Assembly: GCA_003342815.1 (NCBI GenBank)
Contig: PTEX01000481.1
Coordinates: forward strand, 1,551 to 65,550
Length of the DNA stretch: 64,000 bases
Direction of reading: 5' to 3'
From: Eudromia elegans
Lineage: Eukaryota; Chordata; Aves; Tinamiformes; Tinamidae
Positions 34,201-48,898 of the stretch are shown piece by piece. Made by a program: the position numbers and the translations under genes. Position 1 is the stretch's first letter, and every line of letters starts with the position of its first letter. Under the pieces are notes generated by a model. It searched no databases. It worked only from the letters and a program-made list of their open reading frames with translations, and was not told where the DNA came from.

Positions 34201-37200
34201 TCCTGATAGCTGTGCCTTGGTTAACCTTGCAGGCAGGAGTGAGAAACTGAGCCTGCTCTGCCCTCTGGCCTCGGCTCCATGTGCTCGCGCCTGCCTCACT
34301 CTTACAGTAAGCACATGTACATCTGTCTGTACGTCTGTTTGAATCCTTCTTTCTGCTGTGTTTAGACTACATCTGAGGAACAGGAAATTCCTAATAGAGA
34401 TAAGCTGTAGTAAAATGTGCATAACTCATTTTCAGACTTCTACCAGTGGCAGGTATTAAAGCTAAAATGCCTGCTAGGCCTAGGGCTTTATGTCTCTTCT
34501 CCACAGCAGCTACACAGATCTCAAAGGAGACTGCCCCAAATCAGTAGAAAAACTGATGTCTGCTGCAGCAGAATCCTCTTTTTGTGAATTTTCATCCTGC
34601 TGTGACTGTGTTGGACTTGGTGAGCCTGTGTCACTAGGAGGGATTATACCATGCACAGATTGGGACAGTCCTGTAACTTGTCCCCTGCTTAAAGGTGCCT
34701 CTGGACCTTTTGTGGACTGCAAAGCAGTATGTGATTGCACAAGCAAGACTTCATATTAAATACTTTACTGACATCAAAGGTGGNTTTTTTTTGTTGTTTT
34801 TGTTTTTGTTTTTGTTTTTTTTTTCTTCTGCAGAGCTGCTGTTTTCAATCCTGACTGCTAAGAACTGGTGCTTGGCTGTCAGGAAGCTGAGAGATTAGCC
34901 AGGCTGTTTTCAGTTTCCCCATCAGCAGTTGTATGGCTGTGTTTGGGAGGTGCATGGTGCTGTGCGGATTTGTGACACAAGTGTCGGTGCTTGGCTTGGT
35001 GGGGAGCCGGCTGAGCGCCGCGGGATGAGCAGGCCGTGCTGGACTGCGGTACCTGGCGATGAGCGAGCTCTCCCCTGCCAGGGGTCTGTGTGAGCCCGTC
35101 TTCCGTGCGGGGAGCGGGTGCAGACCTACTCTGCTCCGCGCTCCCATCTGCAGGCTCCTGCTTTCACTGCAGCTCTCCCCAAATGCTGCCTCCATCCCTG
35201 CCAGTGTCCTGCAGAAAAGAGCGAAGCCTTGCTGAAAGAAGGAAAGGGAATGGGTAGAGAGCCCTCGTCCTGCTGCGGTGCCTCTTTCCTCTCGCGGAGT
35301 CACTCACAGGGGAGCCATGCTGTCCTGCTCGCCATCCGTCCTGCCACTGGAACTCACCCACGCACTGGCTCGCTGCACTGGTGCAGCTGGACTTCGGCCA
35401 CAGGCTCGGAGCGTGGGGATGTTCCTGGGGTGGGGCGAAGTAGCCTGGGCTCCTGCGGCCACTGGTGACCTCTGCTGAGAGGCCTGACGTCACGCTTGCC
35501 TGGTTTTTGTTCTAGGCTTGATATTATTACTGGCTTTTCTGCAAGCTCAGCAGCCACAGAACTTTTCGTGCAATGCCCTGTTTCAGTGAATGCTGAGATC
35601 TACGGGTTCTTTACTGTCTCATCCCTGTAGGCATGTTTTTTTAATATAAATGCATCTGTGCATGCAGTGGTGGCCACGTTTGTGTATTTTTTGACTTTTT
35701 CTCTCTAGTGTTCTCTGCGGTCAAGTAAACTCGGTGAAACATGAACATCTAGCGTTCCCCTTCCAAACTGCNCAGGTGCCATGGCGCAGGCTGTGGGTAA
35801 CGCGGCTCCCTGCACTGGTGCCATGGTGCAGGCTGTGGGTGGCAAGGGTCCCTGCACAGCCTGTCACAGCTGTGGAGGCAGGGGTGGTGCCATGGGTATT
35901 CGCTGGCTTTCGTTGCAGTTGCAGAAGGTCAGAGCAGACACCCTTCCACCTCTCACATGCTGCCCTTCACTCCTTCCTTTGGAAGAGGATTAAATAGATC
36001 CTGCTGCGCCCTGGGCGGCTGGTTCCTAGCCGATGTGACAGCCTTGCTGGTGAGCACGGCCCTCAGAGTGGAGATGAGGGAGATGAGTGATGAGTCCCTC
36101 TGAGAGCAGCTCTGTCTTGAGGAACTCGATCCGGCCAGGCATGATGTGCTTGGTCTGCCTCTGTGCTCCCTATCTGTTGTCTCTTTGCTCCTGGTGGGTG
36201 TCCAGGTTCCTTGAACTGCTTCTCATCTGGAACCAGCTGATACTTTTCTGCCTTTGGATTTACATTTTTCCAAGGAGAGAAGAGTGTGGAACACTAGTGG
36301 ATGGGCTGTTTGTTTTGCCCAGTGCTGGTGTCTGGTCTGCTGTTGTGACCAAAAAGGAAGTTGCCATGACGGTAGAAGATGAGCACCAGACTGTTGCTTC
36401 CCGTTGCAAATCTGTGTTTCTGTCCGCAGGTAAAGTGGTGCTTGGGGCGCTCAGAGCCTCTGTAGCCACTGTGATGGCAAGCTGGGGATGCACGGGCTGC
36501 TGGCTCTGGCAAGGAGCTGCCGGACCTTCCCAGCTGGCATTGGAAGCTCTTGCCGGGCGCTAGTTGTTACGGCTTTGTGACCCTGGGACGCACTCAAAAG
36601 GGGGAACGTGTTGCAGCCTTTGTAACGTACTTCCTGGGAGGAGAGCAGCCCCTGGAGATGTGGGCACAAGGCAAGGCAGTGCCAGCTGTGCTGCCGGTTG
36701 CGCCTTTGTCTGGGGCTCTTGTCTGCAGCCTCTTTCTGTTCCTGCTCGGTGGCTGCAGCCGGCAGCTGCTCTCGGAGCCGTGTCACTCACAGCCTTTGTG
36801 GTGCCTCAGCAGGGAGCGGGCGCAGCTGGAGCTGCTGCTTTTCCAGCGTTTCTGGTGGCCGCGGTTTGGCTGAGCGTGACCAGGCTGCAGGGGCCGCTTG
36901 GCACTTGCTGGAGTTGCTCAAGGCTCAGGGGAAACTTCGTGCAGCATCCTCATTCCTGGGGATCACAGCTTGCGGCAGGCTGTGCGTGACAAGGAAGGAG
37001 CCCAAACACTTTTTTTTTTAAACTTGAGTTGGAATCTCTCCTATTACTTTTTCTATATATATTTATCTTCTTCTAATTAGACGCATTTCAGTGGCTTCTG
37101 CCAGGTCTTCCGCCTGCAGTCTGGGTACCAAACCTCCTATCCTGACTGGCCTGAATTTCACCACTGGATCTGTCTGCTTGTGCACCCATGGAATATGGTG

Positions 37201-40200
37201 AGCAGAAGAACTGTGTCATTAAAGTGCTGCTCTTGGTGCTTTCATGTCTCATGAAGAGGCAGAATATTGCTCTAGCTTTTTCTCTTGTGGGTTTAGGTGG
37301 CCAAACCAGAAGGCCTGCTAGGGAGCCACCATTCTATAAGATGAGCAAAAGATTGTTTGTGATGACTTGCAATAAGTAGGAGTTCAGGAAATTTCTGAAC
37401 CAGATGCTGTATTTGGACTGCTGTATATGGTAGCTACAAACACACCTGCTTCAGTTAATTGGCTTAATCTCCATTTGTGGCCATTTTTGCTTCTGGCACT
37501 GAAAATGCTGTATGGCGGTTAGCTCAGCTTTAACAGCATAACTGTGTGCATGTGAGGATCGAGAGCTTCCTCCTCTTAAAATATGATGTTTGATCACTTT
37601 ACTGGGCTCTTTTTAAATGAAAAACATTTAATAATTTCTCTTGATTTTTTTTTCTCTCCATACCATGCATGGTTTTTATAACCCTAACCAAGGTCTATGT
37701 TCACAATAGTATATATACTCTTTATGGCATTTTCTGTTCCTTTCATGGTAGTTGTTGGTAGTGATCCTTCACACCTGCTGAAACCAAGCAATGTCTTTCA
37801 GAGTTACCTTAATGCAGAGCTCTCCACCAAGTGAAAATAGTCGGCGTGGAGGCTGTCCCTTTGCCTCCCCAGCCTGCTTCCCTGCTGGCACTGCTCTGGC
37901 AGCAGCGCTTTGCTGTGCTCCTCGCTCCCATGGCCGGATTGGGAGCTGGCACTCTGATTCTGACTGTCCTTGGGGCTGGGAGCTACCTGTTCTGCATACG
38001 CCTCTGCCTGTGTCTGCCTGTGTCTGTCTTCCCCCATCTTTTTTTTTTTTTTTTTTACCTTTTGGGTCTAAGGGATGGAGAATTTATACACGAGTAATGA
38101 ATTTCACTACAACTGAACTCTTGTACTTGCTCGGAATGGTAACATACTTGTTGCATGTGGTCTTGCTCTTACTTATTATTTTTCTACCCCTCCACTGTAT
38201 GTGTGTGCCCTTTAGGCTCTTGATAAACAGCTCATGTATCCACTTATGTTGCACATGACATGGATGGGAATTATGTGGTTTCCTCATGACATATGAATAG
38301 CTCTCTTTTGAAAGCAACTTGACTCGTCATACCTTTATTCAGAAAAGACATTGCTGTCCCGCTGACAGAAGAGTTATCTGATATGAATTTTAAATGCAAT
38401 CTTGCCCTAGTATGTTGTTTAACCAGAACTGTCGAAATGCTCTCGAATGGGCAGAATGGGCTGCAAGGCTGCATGCAGCCCACAGGGCTCTGGTTGGTCA
38501 GGAGCTCCCAGTTCTGCCGTTGCTGCCAGAATGAAGCTGAGTCAGGGGATCTTCTCCTTCCTGGTCCTGGGCTGCCCTGGGGCNGCAGTGCTGCTATGTG
38601 GGGCAGAGGATACTCACAGCTTCCATCTGATATACCTACTTTTAAAAAATGTCCTTTGACTTTTTCTCAAAACAGCATCTTCCCTGGATTGTTGCGTGTG
38701 AAATTAGAAGTGAAAAGAAGCTCAGACTCTATGAGGACTTTTAAATCTGTGTTTAAATAGCCAAGATTTGTATGATTTGGTTTACATACACAGCTTTAGT
38801 GCATACGCATTCTTTTCTTAACATTTACCTCAGGAAAGCCAATGTCACCCCGGTCTTCAAAAAAGGCAAGAAGGAGGAGCCGGGCAACTACAGGCCGGTG
38901 AGCCTGACCTCTGTCCCTGGGAAGGTGATGGAGCAGCTCATCCTGGCTGCTGTCTCCAGGCACATGGAGGAGAAGAAGGTGCTCAGGAGTAGCCAGCATG
39001 GGTTCACCAAGGGGAGATCATGCTTGACTAACCTGATAGCCTTCTACGATGGGGTGACTAGATGGATAGATGAGGGCAGAGCAGTGGATGTNATCTATCT
39101 NGACTTCAGTAAGGCTTTTGACACCGTCCCTCACGGCATCCTCCTGGGCAAGCTCCAGAAGAGTGGTGTAGATGAGTGGACAGTGAGGTGGATTAGGAAC
39201 TGGCTGAATGACAGGGCCCAGAGAGTGGTAATCGGTGGTGCCGAGTCCAGCTGGTGGCCTGTGTCCCCCAGGGGTCAGTCCTCGGTCCGGTCCTGTTCAA
39301 TTTATTCATTAACGACCTGGATGAAGGGATGGAGTGCTCCCTCAGCAAGTTTGCTGATGATATGAAACTGGGAGGAATAGCTGATAGCCCTGAGGGCTGT
39401 GCTGCCATCCAGAGGTACCTGGACAGACTGGACAACTGGGCGGCGAGTAACCTCATGAAGTTCAACAAGGGCAAGTGTAGGGTCCTGCACCTGGGGAGGA
39501 ATAACCCTAGACATGCCTACAGGCTGGGGACCGACCTCCTGGAGAGCAGCCACGCAGAGAGGGACCTGGGCGTCATGGTGGACNACAAGTTGACCATGAG
39601 ACAGCAGTGTGCCCTCATGGCCAAGAAGGCCAATGAGACCCTGGGGTGCATTAAGCAGAGCATCTCCAGCAGGTCGAGGGAGGTGATTCTGCCCCTCTAC
39701 TCAGCCCTGGTGAGGCCGTACCTCGAGTACTGCGTGCAGTTCTGGGCTCCCCAGTGCAGGAGGGACGTGGAGCTGCTNGAGAGAGTCCAGCACAGGGCCA
39801 CGAAGATGATTAGGGGCCTGGAACATCTGCCCTATGAGCAAAGGCTGAGAGAGCTGGGCCTCTTCAGCCTGGAGAAGAGAAGACTGAGAGGGGACCTGAT
39901 TAATGTATATGAATACCTCAAGCGAGGGAGTGAGGAGAATGGGTCAGGCCTCTTCTCAGTGGTGGCCAGTGACAGAACTAGAGGAAACGGCCACAAATTG
40001 AGGCACCAAAAGTTCCACAGGAACTTGAGAAAGAATTTTTTAACAGTGAGAGTGACAGAGCACTGGAACAGGCTGCCCAGAGAGGTGGTGGAGTCTCCTT
40101 CTCTGGAGATCTTCAAAACCCGCCTGGACATCACCCTGTGCCCCATGCTTTGGGAGACCCTGCGTGTGCAGGGGGGTTGGGCTAGATGACCTCTAGAGGT

Positions 40201-43200
40201 CCCTTCCAACCTTAAGCATTCTATGATATTGTTGACTGGAAGTACCAGCTATTGTGTTGATGATGGTTGGATTTTCTTTTCCATATACTTGCTTATCTCT
40301 GTATTAATTAATATAGCCATGGGCATAGTTTGGTTTCTTCCCATCTTTGAGATTGTTATATTAATGATTTTAATTTCTGTTTGAATTAACAACTTTTAAG
40401 TGTTTTATTAGCATGAATATAACTCCCAAGGTCAATGCTACCGGTGTGAGCTTGAAGGGAGCTTGTATCTGTTTTGTGGATCCGATCTTCCCCCTTTGCC
40501 TGCAACGCATTCGAGTTCTTAATTTGGTTCAATTACAAATGAACTGCACCCTCTGAGACAACTGCTTTTGTTTCCTGTGTTTACTGGTGATATGTTGTTG
40601 CTTTCCTTTTCTCCTTGGCTCAGTGGGAAGTCAGTGCTCTTGCTGTGGCAGCTTATCCTCTGTTCTTGAGCTTGTGCAAATTTGGGTGAGCCGTGACCAC
40701 GGCCACTCTTCAGCATTTGTTGTATTTGTGCCCCCATGTGCTGCTTTCTACAGGTGTTTAGCTGTTGTTTCAAACCCCTGTTTCCTCAGTGCACAGTTTC
40801 ATTGTGTTGCTAATTACCCTATTTTTTGTTGCTGTTTGATATTTTTTTTTCTTGTCACTGTCACTTATGGATTAGGCTGAATGTTTTATCAAGTGACAGA
40901 ATTTGTGAACCAGAGAACATCTCTCTAGAAGTTATCTTTCACTGATTGTCATCTAGATATTTGAGAGCGATAGAAAAATCTGTACAGTTCTGGGATAACC
41001 TGGCAAAAGGGCAATGCCTCTGTCTAACTTTGTTTCCTTATTGCTAACTTATGCCTTGAGGTAGCAACATTTGAATCTTATGTTTGGTCTTCTTTCCTCC
41101 TAACTGTTTAAATCCACTTTAAATGTTTTTGAGTTTCTTTAGGTGTTGTTTGTCTAGATGAAGGGCTGCATTATTATTTTGGTTGTAGATCTGTTGTAGT
41201 GGCAGAACCACTTCTGTCTTAGGTAAGAAATTGTGTTAAACAGAGTCTAGTTAAATGTTCTGTCACAGATTATAAACCTTCTTGGGTAGTATTGGTTTCC
41301 TGGGAAAGAAGCCGATATTTAAAGGGGGATTGTTTTAAACCCCTTGCTTCTCTCCAGAGCTGCACAGTGTCTTTAGGAATATGGGATGCTTTATTTATTC
41401 TAGTCTTGCTCTGATCAAGCTTTGCTCCCTCTTAGGCCCTGACTATAAGGTTCTCCGTATGGAATCTTTGATTTCTTTGGGCGTTCCCTACACAGTTTAT
41501 GGGCACTTTGTTGTCTTTGAGAGGGGCCATCAGAGCACCAGTGCAATTAAAGAAGCCCTGTTAAAATGTCCTTGAAGGCCTATCAAGAGCCTGTCCTTGC
41601 TCTGCTCTGAGGGAGATGCGGGTGAGGTGGGCTGGCCCTGCGCAGTGCTCAGTGTATTTGTGGCGTATGGGTTCGTTCCTCCAGCTTTGCAATGCTCGCC
41701 CTTTGGGGCAAGGCGTGGAAGGTAGTAGTTTGAATGCCCCTTTCTTGATTTCCTCCTGCTCAGCCAGGTTTGTAGAGGGCTGTAATTTGTACTGATCCAG
41801 CTACGTAGCTACGTCTGTTTGTGATATATTAATTGCCAGAGAACCTCTAAGCTGTGACCTGTGGCACATGCATCAGTCTGTCGGCCACCAGGAGCCCCTT
41901 GGGGCAGCATCGGCTGCCGAGGGAGGGTACAGGGTGAGCTCAGATCCTGCTTCTGTTCCCTTCTGCTGGGCCTGGGGAAGGGCTGTGGAGTAGGATTTAG
42001 CACCCTCCACAAGGAAGGAATTTGCCTGGTCTCTTCAGTTGTCTGCCTGCATTCTTTCCTCCTTACTCCTCTGCCCAAACTGTTTATCACCTCTTGAGTG
42101 ATTTTTACCCTCAGTGATGTCAGATGGGCTTGGTGTCCTGAGTCATATGTGATGCCTCCAAGTATTGCCTGCGACTCATGGAAGCGGTTTACGTTTGGTA
42201 AGCTGGCCTAGGGAGGGGAGACGGAGATGCTAGGCTCAATGCACGCCCACGGGCTGCGTCATCATTGTTGGGGCAGGTGTTGAGTAGTTGTCAATACCNG
42301 AGACTTAGGTAATTAATCCCACAAAGCAGAAGCTCTGCAGTTATGCAGAAAGTCTGGCAGAGGAGGAGGTTATTGGGGTGCCTGAGCACAGGACATGGGT
42401 AATCGTGACGGTGCCTTGTCCAGGCAGGGCTGACCACATTCCTGCCTTCAGCTGGCTGGAAGCTTGTTCAAGCTTTCCTTAATAAAGCCTTCTGACATCC
42501 CACTTTATTGATTGATTGCACAGAGAGATCTTGCACTGCTGTTGTTCTCGTACTAAAATATGAATCACAGGATGGCCAAGATCTGGAGATCCAGTTGAGC
42601 CCCTGCATGAGCAGGGTCCCCTCAAGCACGAGGCATGGGTTGGTCCAGGTGGTTTGGAGCATCGCCTGACAGGGTGACTCCACAGCCCCTCTGGGTGACT
42701 CGCTCCAGGCTGTAGCTCCTTCACAACCAAGAGGGTCTCCTCGTGTTCAGGTGAGCTTCTTGGGCTGCAGCGTGTGTGCCTGTTGCCTCTTGTCATGTCA
42801 TTGGGCTCTACTGGCAGGAGTCTGGCCCTGTCTTTGTGACACTCTCCCTTAAGGTATTTGGCTGCACTGATGAACCCCTGGAGCCTTCTGCCCAGGGGAC
42901 CAGGCCCAGCTCTGAGCTCTGCTCACACAGCGTGGCCCCAGCCCCTGATTGCAACATGTGATGGAGGGTGGCTTAGTAACAAGGTCTGCTGGTGCTCAAA
43001 GCTCCCAGCTGCATCCTGTCTGGACCCTTGGATTTGTGGGTGTCAAGGTGCCTGAGCGATATCCAAGGTGATCTTCCTCAACCAAGGGCAACTCTACTTT
43101 TCTTCAGACTTCCTCTCTTGTCTCTAGGGTCAGAGACTCTGGGGGTCTTGGAGAGAGATTGAAGTGCGGAGTTAGTTGTGTATGGCCTTTGTCTTCAGTG

Positions 43201-46200
43201 AAACTTAGCAGGCCTGACCTAGTCCTAAGATTTCAGTACCAGTATGGAAGGAGCAGGTGCCCGTTCTGTGATAACTGTGATGAAGGTCTCCTTGGATCAA
43301 CTGCCTGGGCCCCTCAGAAGATGGGATCGGGGTAGGTGGGGACTGTTTCGTGTTAAACTGCTCATCTGCTGTGGTTGTTTTCAACAGCCATTTTAAGCAG
43401 TTCAGTCTGCCTTTCTGTGGTGACAGGTGGCATACCTTGTTCTGTAGTGTGCACCGNTGCACCTGCTTTATCTTAGTGCTAAGTCTGCTGAGCAATCTGT
43501 ATCACTCAATGGCTACCCTGTTCTTGTAGCCAGGTCTTGGCTGCTGTGTCATATGTGATTGCAGAGTACTGAGTATCACTGAGACTAATATAATTTCTCT
43601 GGAAGACACAAAAAAATCCTACCTATAGTGATGGGCAGTTCGTTTAAGTTGTTAACATTGATAAAATAACCAACGAATTGGTATTTCTGTGTTTAGTCCA
43701 GTAATGCCTGTGGTTGAAAGTTTCTAGCAGTTTCCCATCGGCCTAAATACACAGCAGCTGAAACTGAGTAAATTTTTAAAGGTGTTTGTATGGACTGAGA
43801 AGTGAATGTGAGACACTGTCTCAAGACTGCAAAAGGAGCGAAATGGCCAGGATGTCAAGGANCTAATTGAAGTGGAAGGTGAGTGTGAAGCACTAGCAAA
43901 GTCTACACTTTGCCTCAGGTGTGTAGGTGGCTCTGATGGAAGTGAAAGGGCTCTGGGTGTGAGGCCAGGGGTTGGGGCATTATGGCTGATGATTTATAAT
44001 TAAGCAAGTAAATCCTACCCACTGTCTTCTCTGCTCTCAGTGTGTACTTTGAGGTAGAAATCCACTGAAATCACAGCATATTGCCTAGTACAGTGGGATT
44101 TCAACTGTGACTATAACTCTAGCCTTTGAAATAGCACAGGAAGGGCATTATAAAAGGATACCCTAGATACTGGGTGCACGAACTGTGAATGCCTCTGAAT
44201 ACTGCTAGGAGTGGGGCTCACCTTACACCTGCCCAGGTCTCCTAGTGTTGAAATCATTGCACTGCCCTGGGCATCTTCATTCAGGACTTCATTAAGCTCC
44301 TTTTAGCTGATCCCCTTTCTTTGTCAGGGCAGTGTGTATTTGTGTACACATGTGTGCGATTGTGTTTTTGTTGTTGTTCTAGGTGTGGCTGTACTTGTGC
44401 TGGATTAACTTTTGAATTTATTGACTTGAGAAGTTATTACAGTAGTTTAAATTGTGCAGTCTGTTCCCAAGTCTCTTCCTAACTTGCAGATTTGCCTTTG
44501 TTTCTCTGTGCTTAGTTTAATTTCCTCTTCATTTATCAGCATGTTTCTGTGAATTCCCCCAGAAAGTCTGAGTTTCTGAGCCTTTTTTGTATACCTTTGG
44601 TTTGGTTAGGAGTTTCTGTGGTAAAATGAACTGTGATTATGATAAAACAAAAAAGCAGATCTACTGTATCAATGCCAAAAGGCAACTTGTACTGCAAAGT
44701 GGTGTTTGTGTGAAAAAGCTTTGCGTTGGCTCTGGTTTCTTATGTGACCTGCAGTGATTCCCCTTTAGTTGTGCCCCGTTCTTGAAATAGATGTGGATAG
44801 TGTGTTCTGGACTGTGTGGACAATCTAGACTGGGAATGGGCATTTCTTTAAAAGTTTATAATGGCCAAATGAATATAAAATATGAACGGCATAAACTGAT
44901 CATGTCTTACTGATTGGATCTTGCATCTGTTTCCATCCTTCCCATCCAGGTGAATCAGCGCAATGTCCCAGGGATCGATAATGCCTACCTGGCCATGGAT
45001 ACGGAGGAAGGTGTGGAAGTTGTTTGGAATGAGGTTCAGTTCTCTGAACGGAAGAATTTTAAGCTTCAAGAGGTGAGTGGAGGGTCTTGGGCTAGAGCAG
45101 GATTTATAGGTGTCAGTGACCTCTCATGTGGGTTATTGTCTGGACTCAGAGCTCATCTGTGACAGGAATGCTGTGCTGCCAAAATGAAGGAAATGTGGCT
45201 TAAGCTCGATTTCTGCAGAAAACGTGACAAAAAGCCCTTGCTGTGCTGTTTCCCTGAGCTCTTGTGTCTTTCTCTTAGTGACTGAGCAGTGCTGTGCGAT
45301 GGAATTGGATGCCGTTTATTCTTGGCACAGTGGCTTGACTTGTGTTGTACATGGATGCCCAGGCCCAAGAGAAAGTAAGATGTGGCCTGGGGGAGGTTGA
45401 TGTAGCTTTGTCTTTTTGATGTTACAGGAGAAAGTTAAAGCAGTGTTTGACAACCTAATTCAGCTGGAACATCTGAACATTGTGAAATTTCACAAATACT
45501 GGGCGGATGTAAAGGAGAATAAGGCCAGAGTAAGTGAAGAGAATGGCCCTTTGGGCTTGCTGTCTGGATCCTGTATGTAACTAGTGAAGCAGCGGGTAAT
45601 GTCTCACACTACTGCTACAGGTCATCTTCATCACTGAATATATGTCCTCGGGGAGCTTGAAACAGTTCCTGAAGAAGACTAAGAAAAACCACAAGACTAT
45701 GAATGAAAAGGTAACTCTTTATTTCATATGCACCTCATTCAGGCCCATCAGCCTTTGTGAGTGTTCAGAGAGTTGCAGGCTGTCTGGGATAGCTATTCAG
45801 TCTGCTTACTGGTTTCCTGCTGTTGTGCAACTTCTGGGATGTGGTGCAATGGGCATACCCCATTCCATGTGTGCAGGTGGGAATGATGGAAGGGGTCTGT
45901 GCATAACAGAAGTTTGAAGGGAAGGCATGTTTCTTGATTTGTACAAGTGTCTGCAAACTAACTTGAGCACAGCAGTGTTGATCCCATCAGTCCTTAGCTT
46001 CCAACATTCCTGTGCTGGAGAAGAAAAAGGCCAGGCAATGCCTGGTGGAGGGTATGTTCCTTTCCGTGAATGGGCTGTGGTTTAGTTCTTCCATGATTCC
46101 TTTTTCTGATCTTTGCTCTTGTCTGCAGGCCTGGAAGCGCTGGTGTACCCAGATCCTCTCTGCTCTCAGGTATGTGAGGTATAGGTGTTGGGGTCTAGCC

Positions 46201-48848
46201 CTACAGCCTCCCTACACTTTTCTCGGCTGTGTGGAGTGTTTACGGCTGTAAACACATGTTGCTGCTCGCTAGCAAGCCTCGTGGTATGGAACCTGACAGG
46301 ACTGTCAGTCACACAGCCCACTTTCTGCCCCAGTGCTATAGTCTGCAGAGTATCAGCTTTATTTCCTCTGCAGACTCTCCGCAGGCTCTCCAGTTAAACA
46401 ACACTGAAAGCCTCTAAGATGGTCCCAGTGGTAACTTAGACCATAAAGAGTATGTGAGTTGGGTATTAGGGAGCATTCTCTATCATGAGGGAGTATCCAG
46501 CTTTGTAACTTGACTGTAACCATGACTGGGAAGATTTACGCAAAGAAGTTTCAAACCAAATTCTGTGTGAGTGGAGTGAGGGAAGTTTTCTTGGCCTTTA
46601 TAGACTGCGGCCTTGTAGCATGTGCTCTACGCAATTGTGGTGTGATGTAGGAGTATATATGGAACTGGAAAAATACAAATGCATGCAGAAGCTGTGGGGC
46701 AGTATATTTCTTGATGTAGGTAATCTGCGGGTATCTTAGTGCAACCAGCAAAGCAGAATTAAGTTAACTGTTTATTTTTATTTATTTAAGACTATTCTTA
46801 ACCTGAGCCAGAATTAGTGTGTAGTTGATAACAGTCTTAGAACAGTAACGTAACATCAGAGCAAGATTCCCACTCTGTAGAGAAAAATGTTCCCATATGG
46901 CTAAATAGAGCTGTCCAGGTGTAGTTAGGTTTCCAACAAGCTTGTTGGAGTTGACAGTCTGTATTTATGGTGGCTGCTACTATAAAACCAAGCAGAGTGG
47001 GTTGTAAAAACAACTCTCAAATGTACCTGGGACCCCAACACTGAAAAGCTTTACTTGTGCATATTGGAAAATAAAACATTAATGCCTTTTGTTGCTTTAT
47101 GGTGAGGGCAGAATAAGGCTCTGAGTCTGAAGACTTTTAGCATCCTCCTGGCAGTGTTTCTCTAGTATTGAGGAAGATGAAGTCCTTTCTTTTTCTCTTG
47201 ATACTCTGGGTTTCCTGAGAATTGACCAGAGAGGGCTTCTTTTCTTTCAAGTTTTGGAGGCCAGTTACTTGACTGTCCTCAGTCTGGCCCAGTCACTTTA
47301 TTTCCCCAGTGCTGTAAATCCTGGTGCGGAGCCTTTGCCCTCGTGTTCCCTTCTGATGTTACTGTGAAGGGGAGGGGAAAGGGAGGGCTTCCTGCCTCAC
47401 CCTGGGCAGTGTCCTCACCAGGGCTCTGTTCTGAATCTCTAGCTACCTCCACTCCTGTGATCCTCCAATCATCCATGGCAACCTGACCTGTGACACCATC
47501 TTCATTCAGCACAATGGACTGATCAAAATTGGATCAGGTAAGGCTTATTAGACATGACCTTTGCCCGGTGAGGGGGAAAATGCTTAACCAGGATGGAACT
47601 GCTGATATCTTCCTAGGCTATCTGGCATGGTAGACATGAATGTACATGTATTCCTCTAGCAATGTATCAGTTGCACTAGAGCTTGGCAAAAGAATTCACT
47701 GTTGGTTGGACCCCCTTCAGACCTGGAAGGGATGGATCCTGCTACACTGGATCCCCTTTAACTCTTTTCTCACGTTTTGTTGTAAGAGGACTGATCTGAA
47801 ACATGGNGCTGAAAATTTCCAGCCTCATACAGATGCTGTGTTTGGATTCACTTGCTCTGCCCTTCTCTTGCATGCAGTCTTGCAACTCCACACACACGTG
47901 GAGTTAGCTCTCCAAATGGTGGGGAGCTCTGAGAGCTGTCTGGAGAGTGGTGTCCACTGATGTTACCTGCATGCTAATTGTAACTGTGATTGAGTGTCAG
48001 TTGCTACTGTCTCTGTGGCTCTCATCACTCACATTGACTTGGACTTCAGCGTGTTACCCTGTGCAGGCAGCCACCTGTGCTGAAACACTTATTTCATAAA
48101 CAGGAGAAGATTTTTCTAGTGGTGCATCCTTGGATGCTCTCTGCTTTTTGTTTTCTCTGTTTCTGTTGCTGTACCTCTAAAATCTATCTGCAGTCAGAAT
48201 GTATTCTGGCACCTAGACTTCCCCTTCCACCTACAGCTTTACTGACTGCTTTCTGGCTGCTCCAGGGATCTTCAAACACGAGGAACGTGTCTATGCTGAC
48301 CTGTAGACTTTTCTCTACATGAGTTCTTGGCTTGATGCTGACAGTATACAGGAAGGAATGCTAAACTTTATCTGTCATCTAAAAATAATGTCATAAACCT
48401 CAGACTTCTGTGACTTTCCTGCCACCAGAGAGCTCTTGTACTGTCTCTTCATCCCAGGGCAAGGGTCTCTTCTCTATAGAAGACTCTTATTTCTGCTTGT
48501 TGTGCAAGCAAGCTGGAAGAGGGCTCGTGGAATGTGGAGCTCTGCATGTGTCTGAACTTACTGCCCTTTGTATGGGTTGATGCATTGCAGTGTTCTCTAT
48601 TGGCTTTCTCTGAATTTGACCTGGTAGGAGGACTTCTAAGAGCTGCATCCATCTGATCCCTACCTGCTGACCAGCATAACTGACTCAACAACCTTTAGTT
48701 CAGGTCACTTGTGGGAAGTGTTGTATGTTCCACTGGAGTAGGGCATAAGAAACCCTTCCCTTTCCAGTTAGATTTAAACATACTAACCAGCTGCAGTCTT
48801 CTGAACTGGTAGCTAACACTTTGTTTGAAGAAGAAGAAGAAGAAGAAG

Positions 48849-48898
<50 letters not shown>

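Larger units (their letters stand above)
31503..44949 (+). other. NRBP1 intron 1 (13.4 kb)
   Basis: This is a long first intron with no further supported exon. It contains the downstream part of the promoter CpG island (to about 31760), a second CpG island at about 33060-33620, small tandem repeats (33500-33600, 34785-34826, 35776-35859), and one long CR1 (about 38825-40229). The remaining sequence looks like ordinary unique intron. Confidence 0.8.

Noticed and set aside
44330-44380. GT-rich run in NRBP1 intron 1 as a microsatellite
   Set aside because: The GT units are few and interrupted, not a real tandem array.
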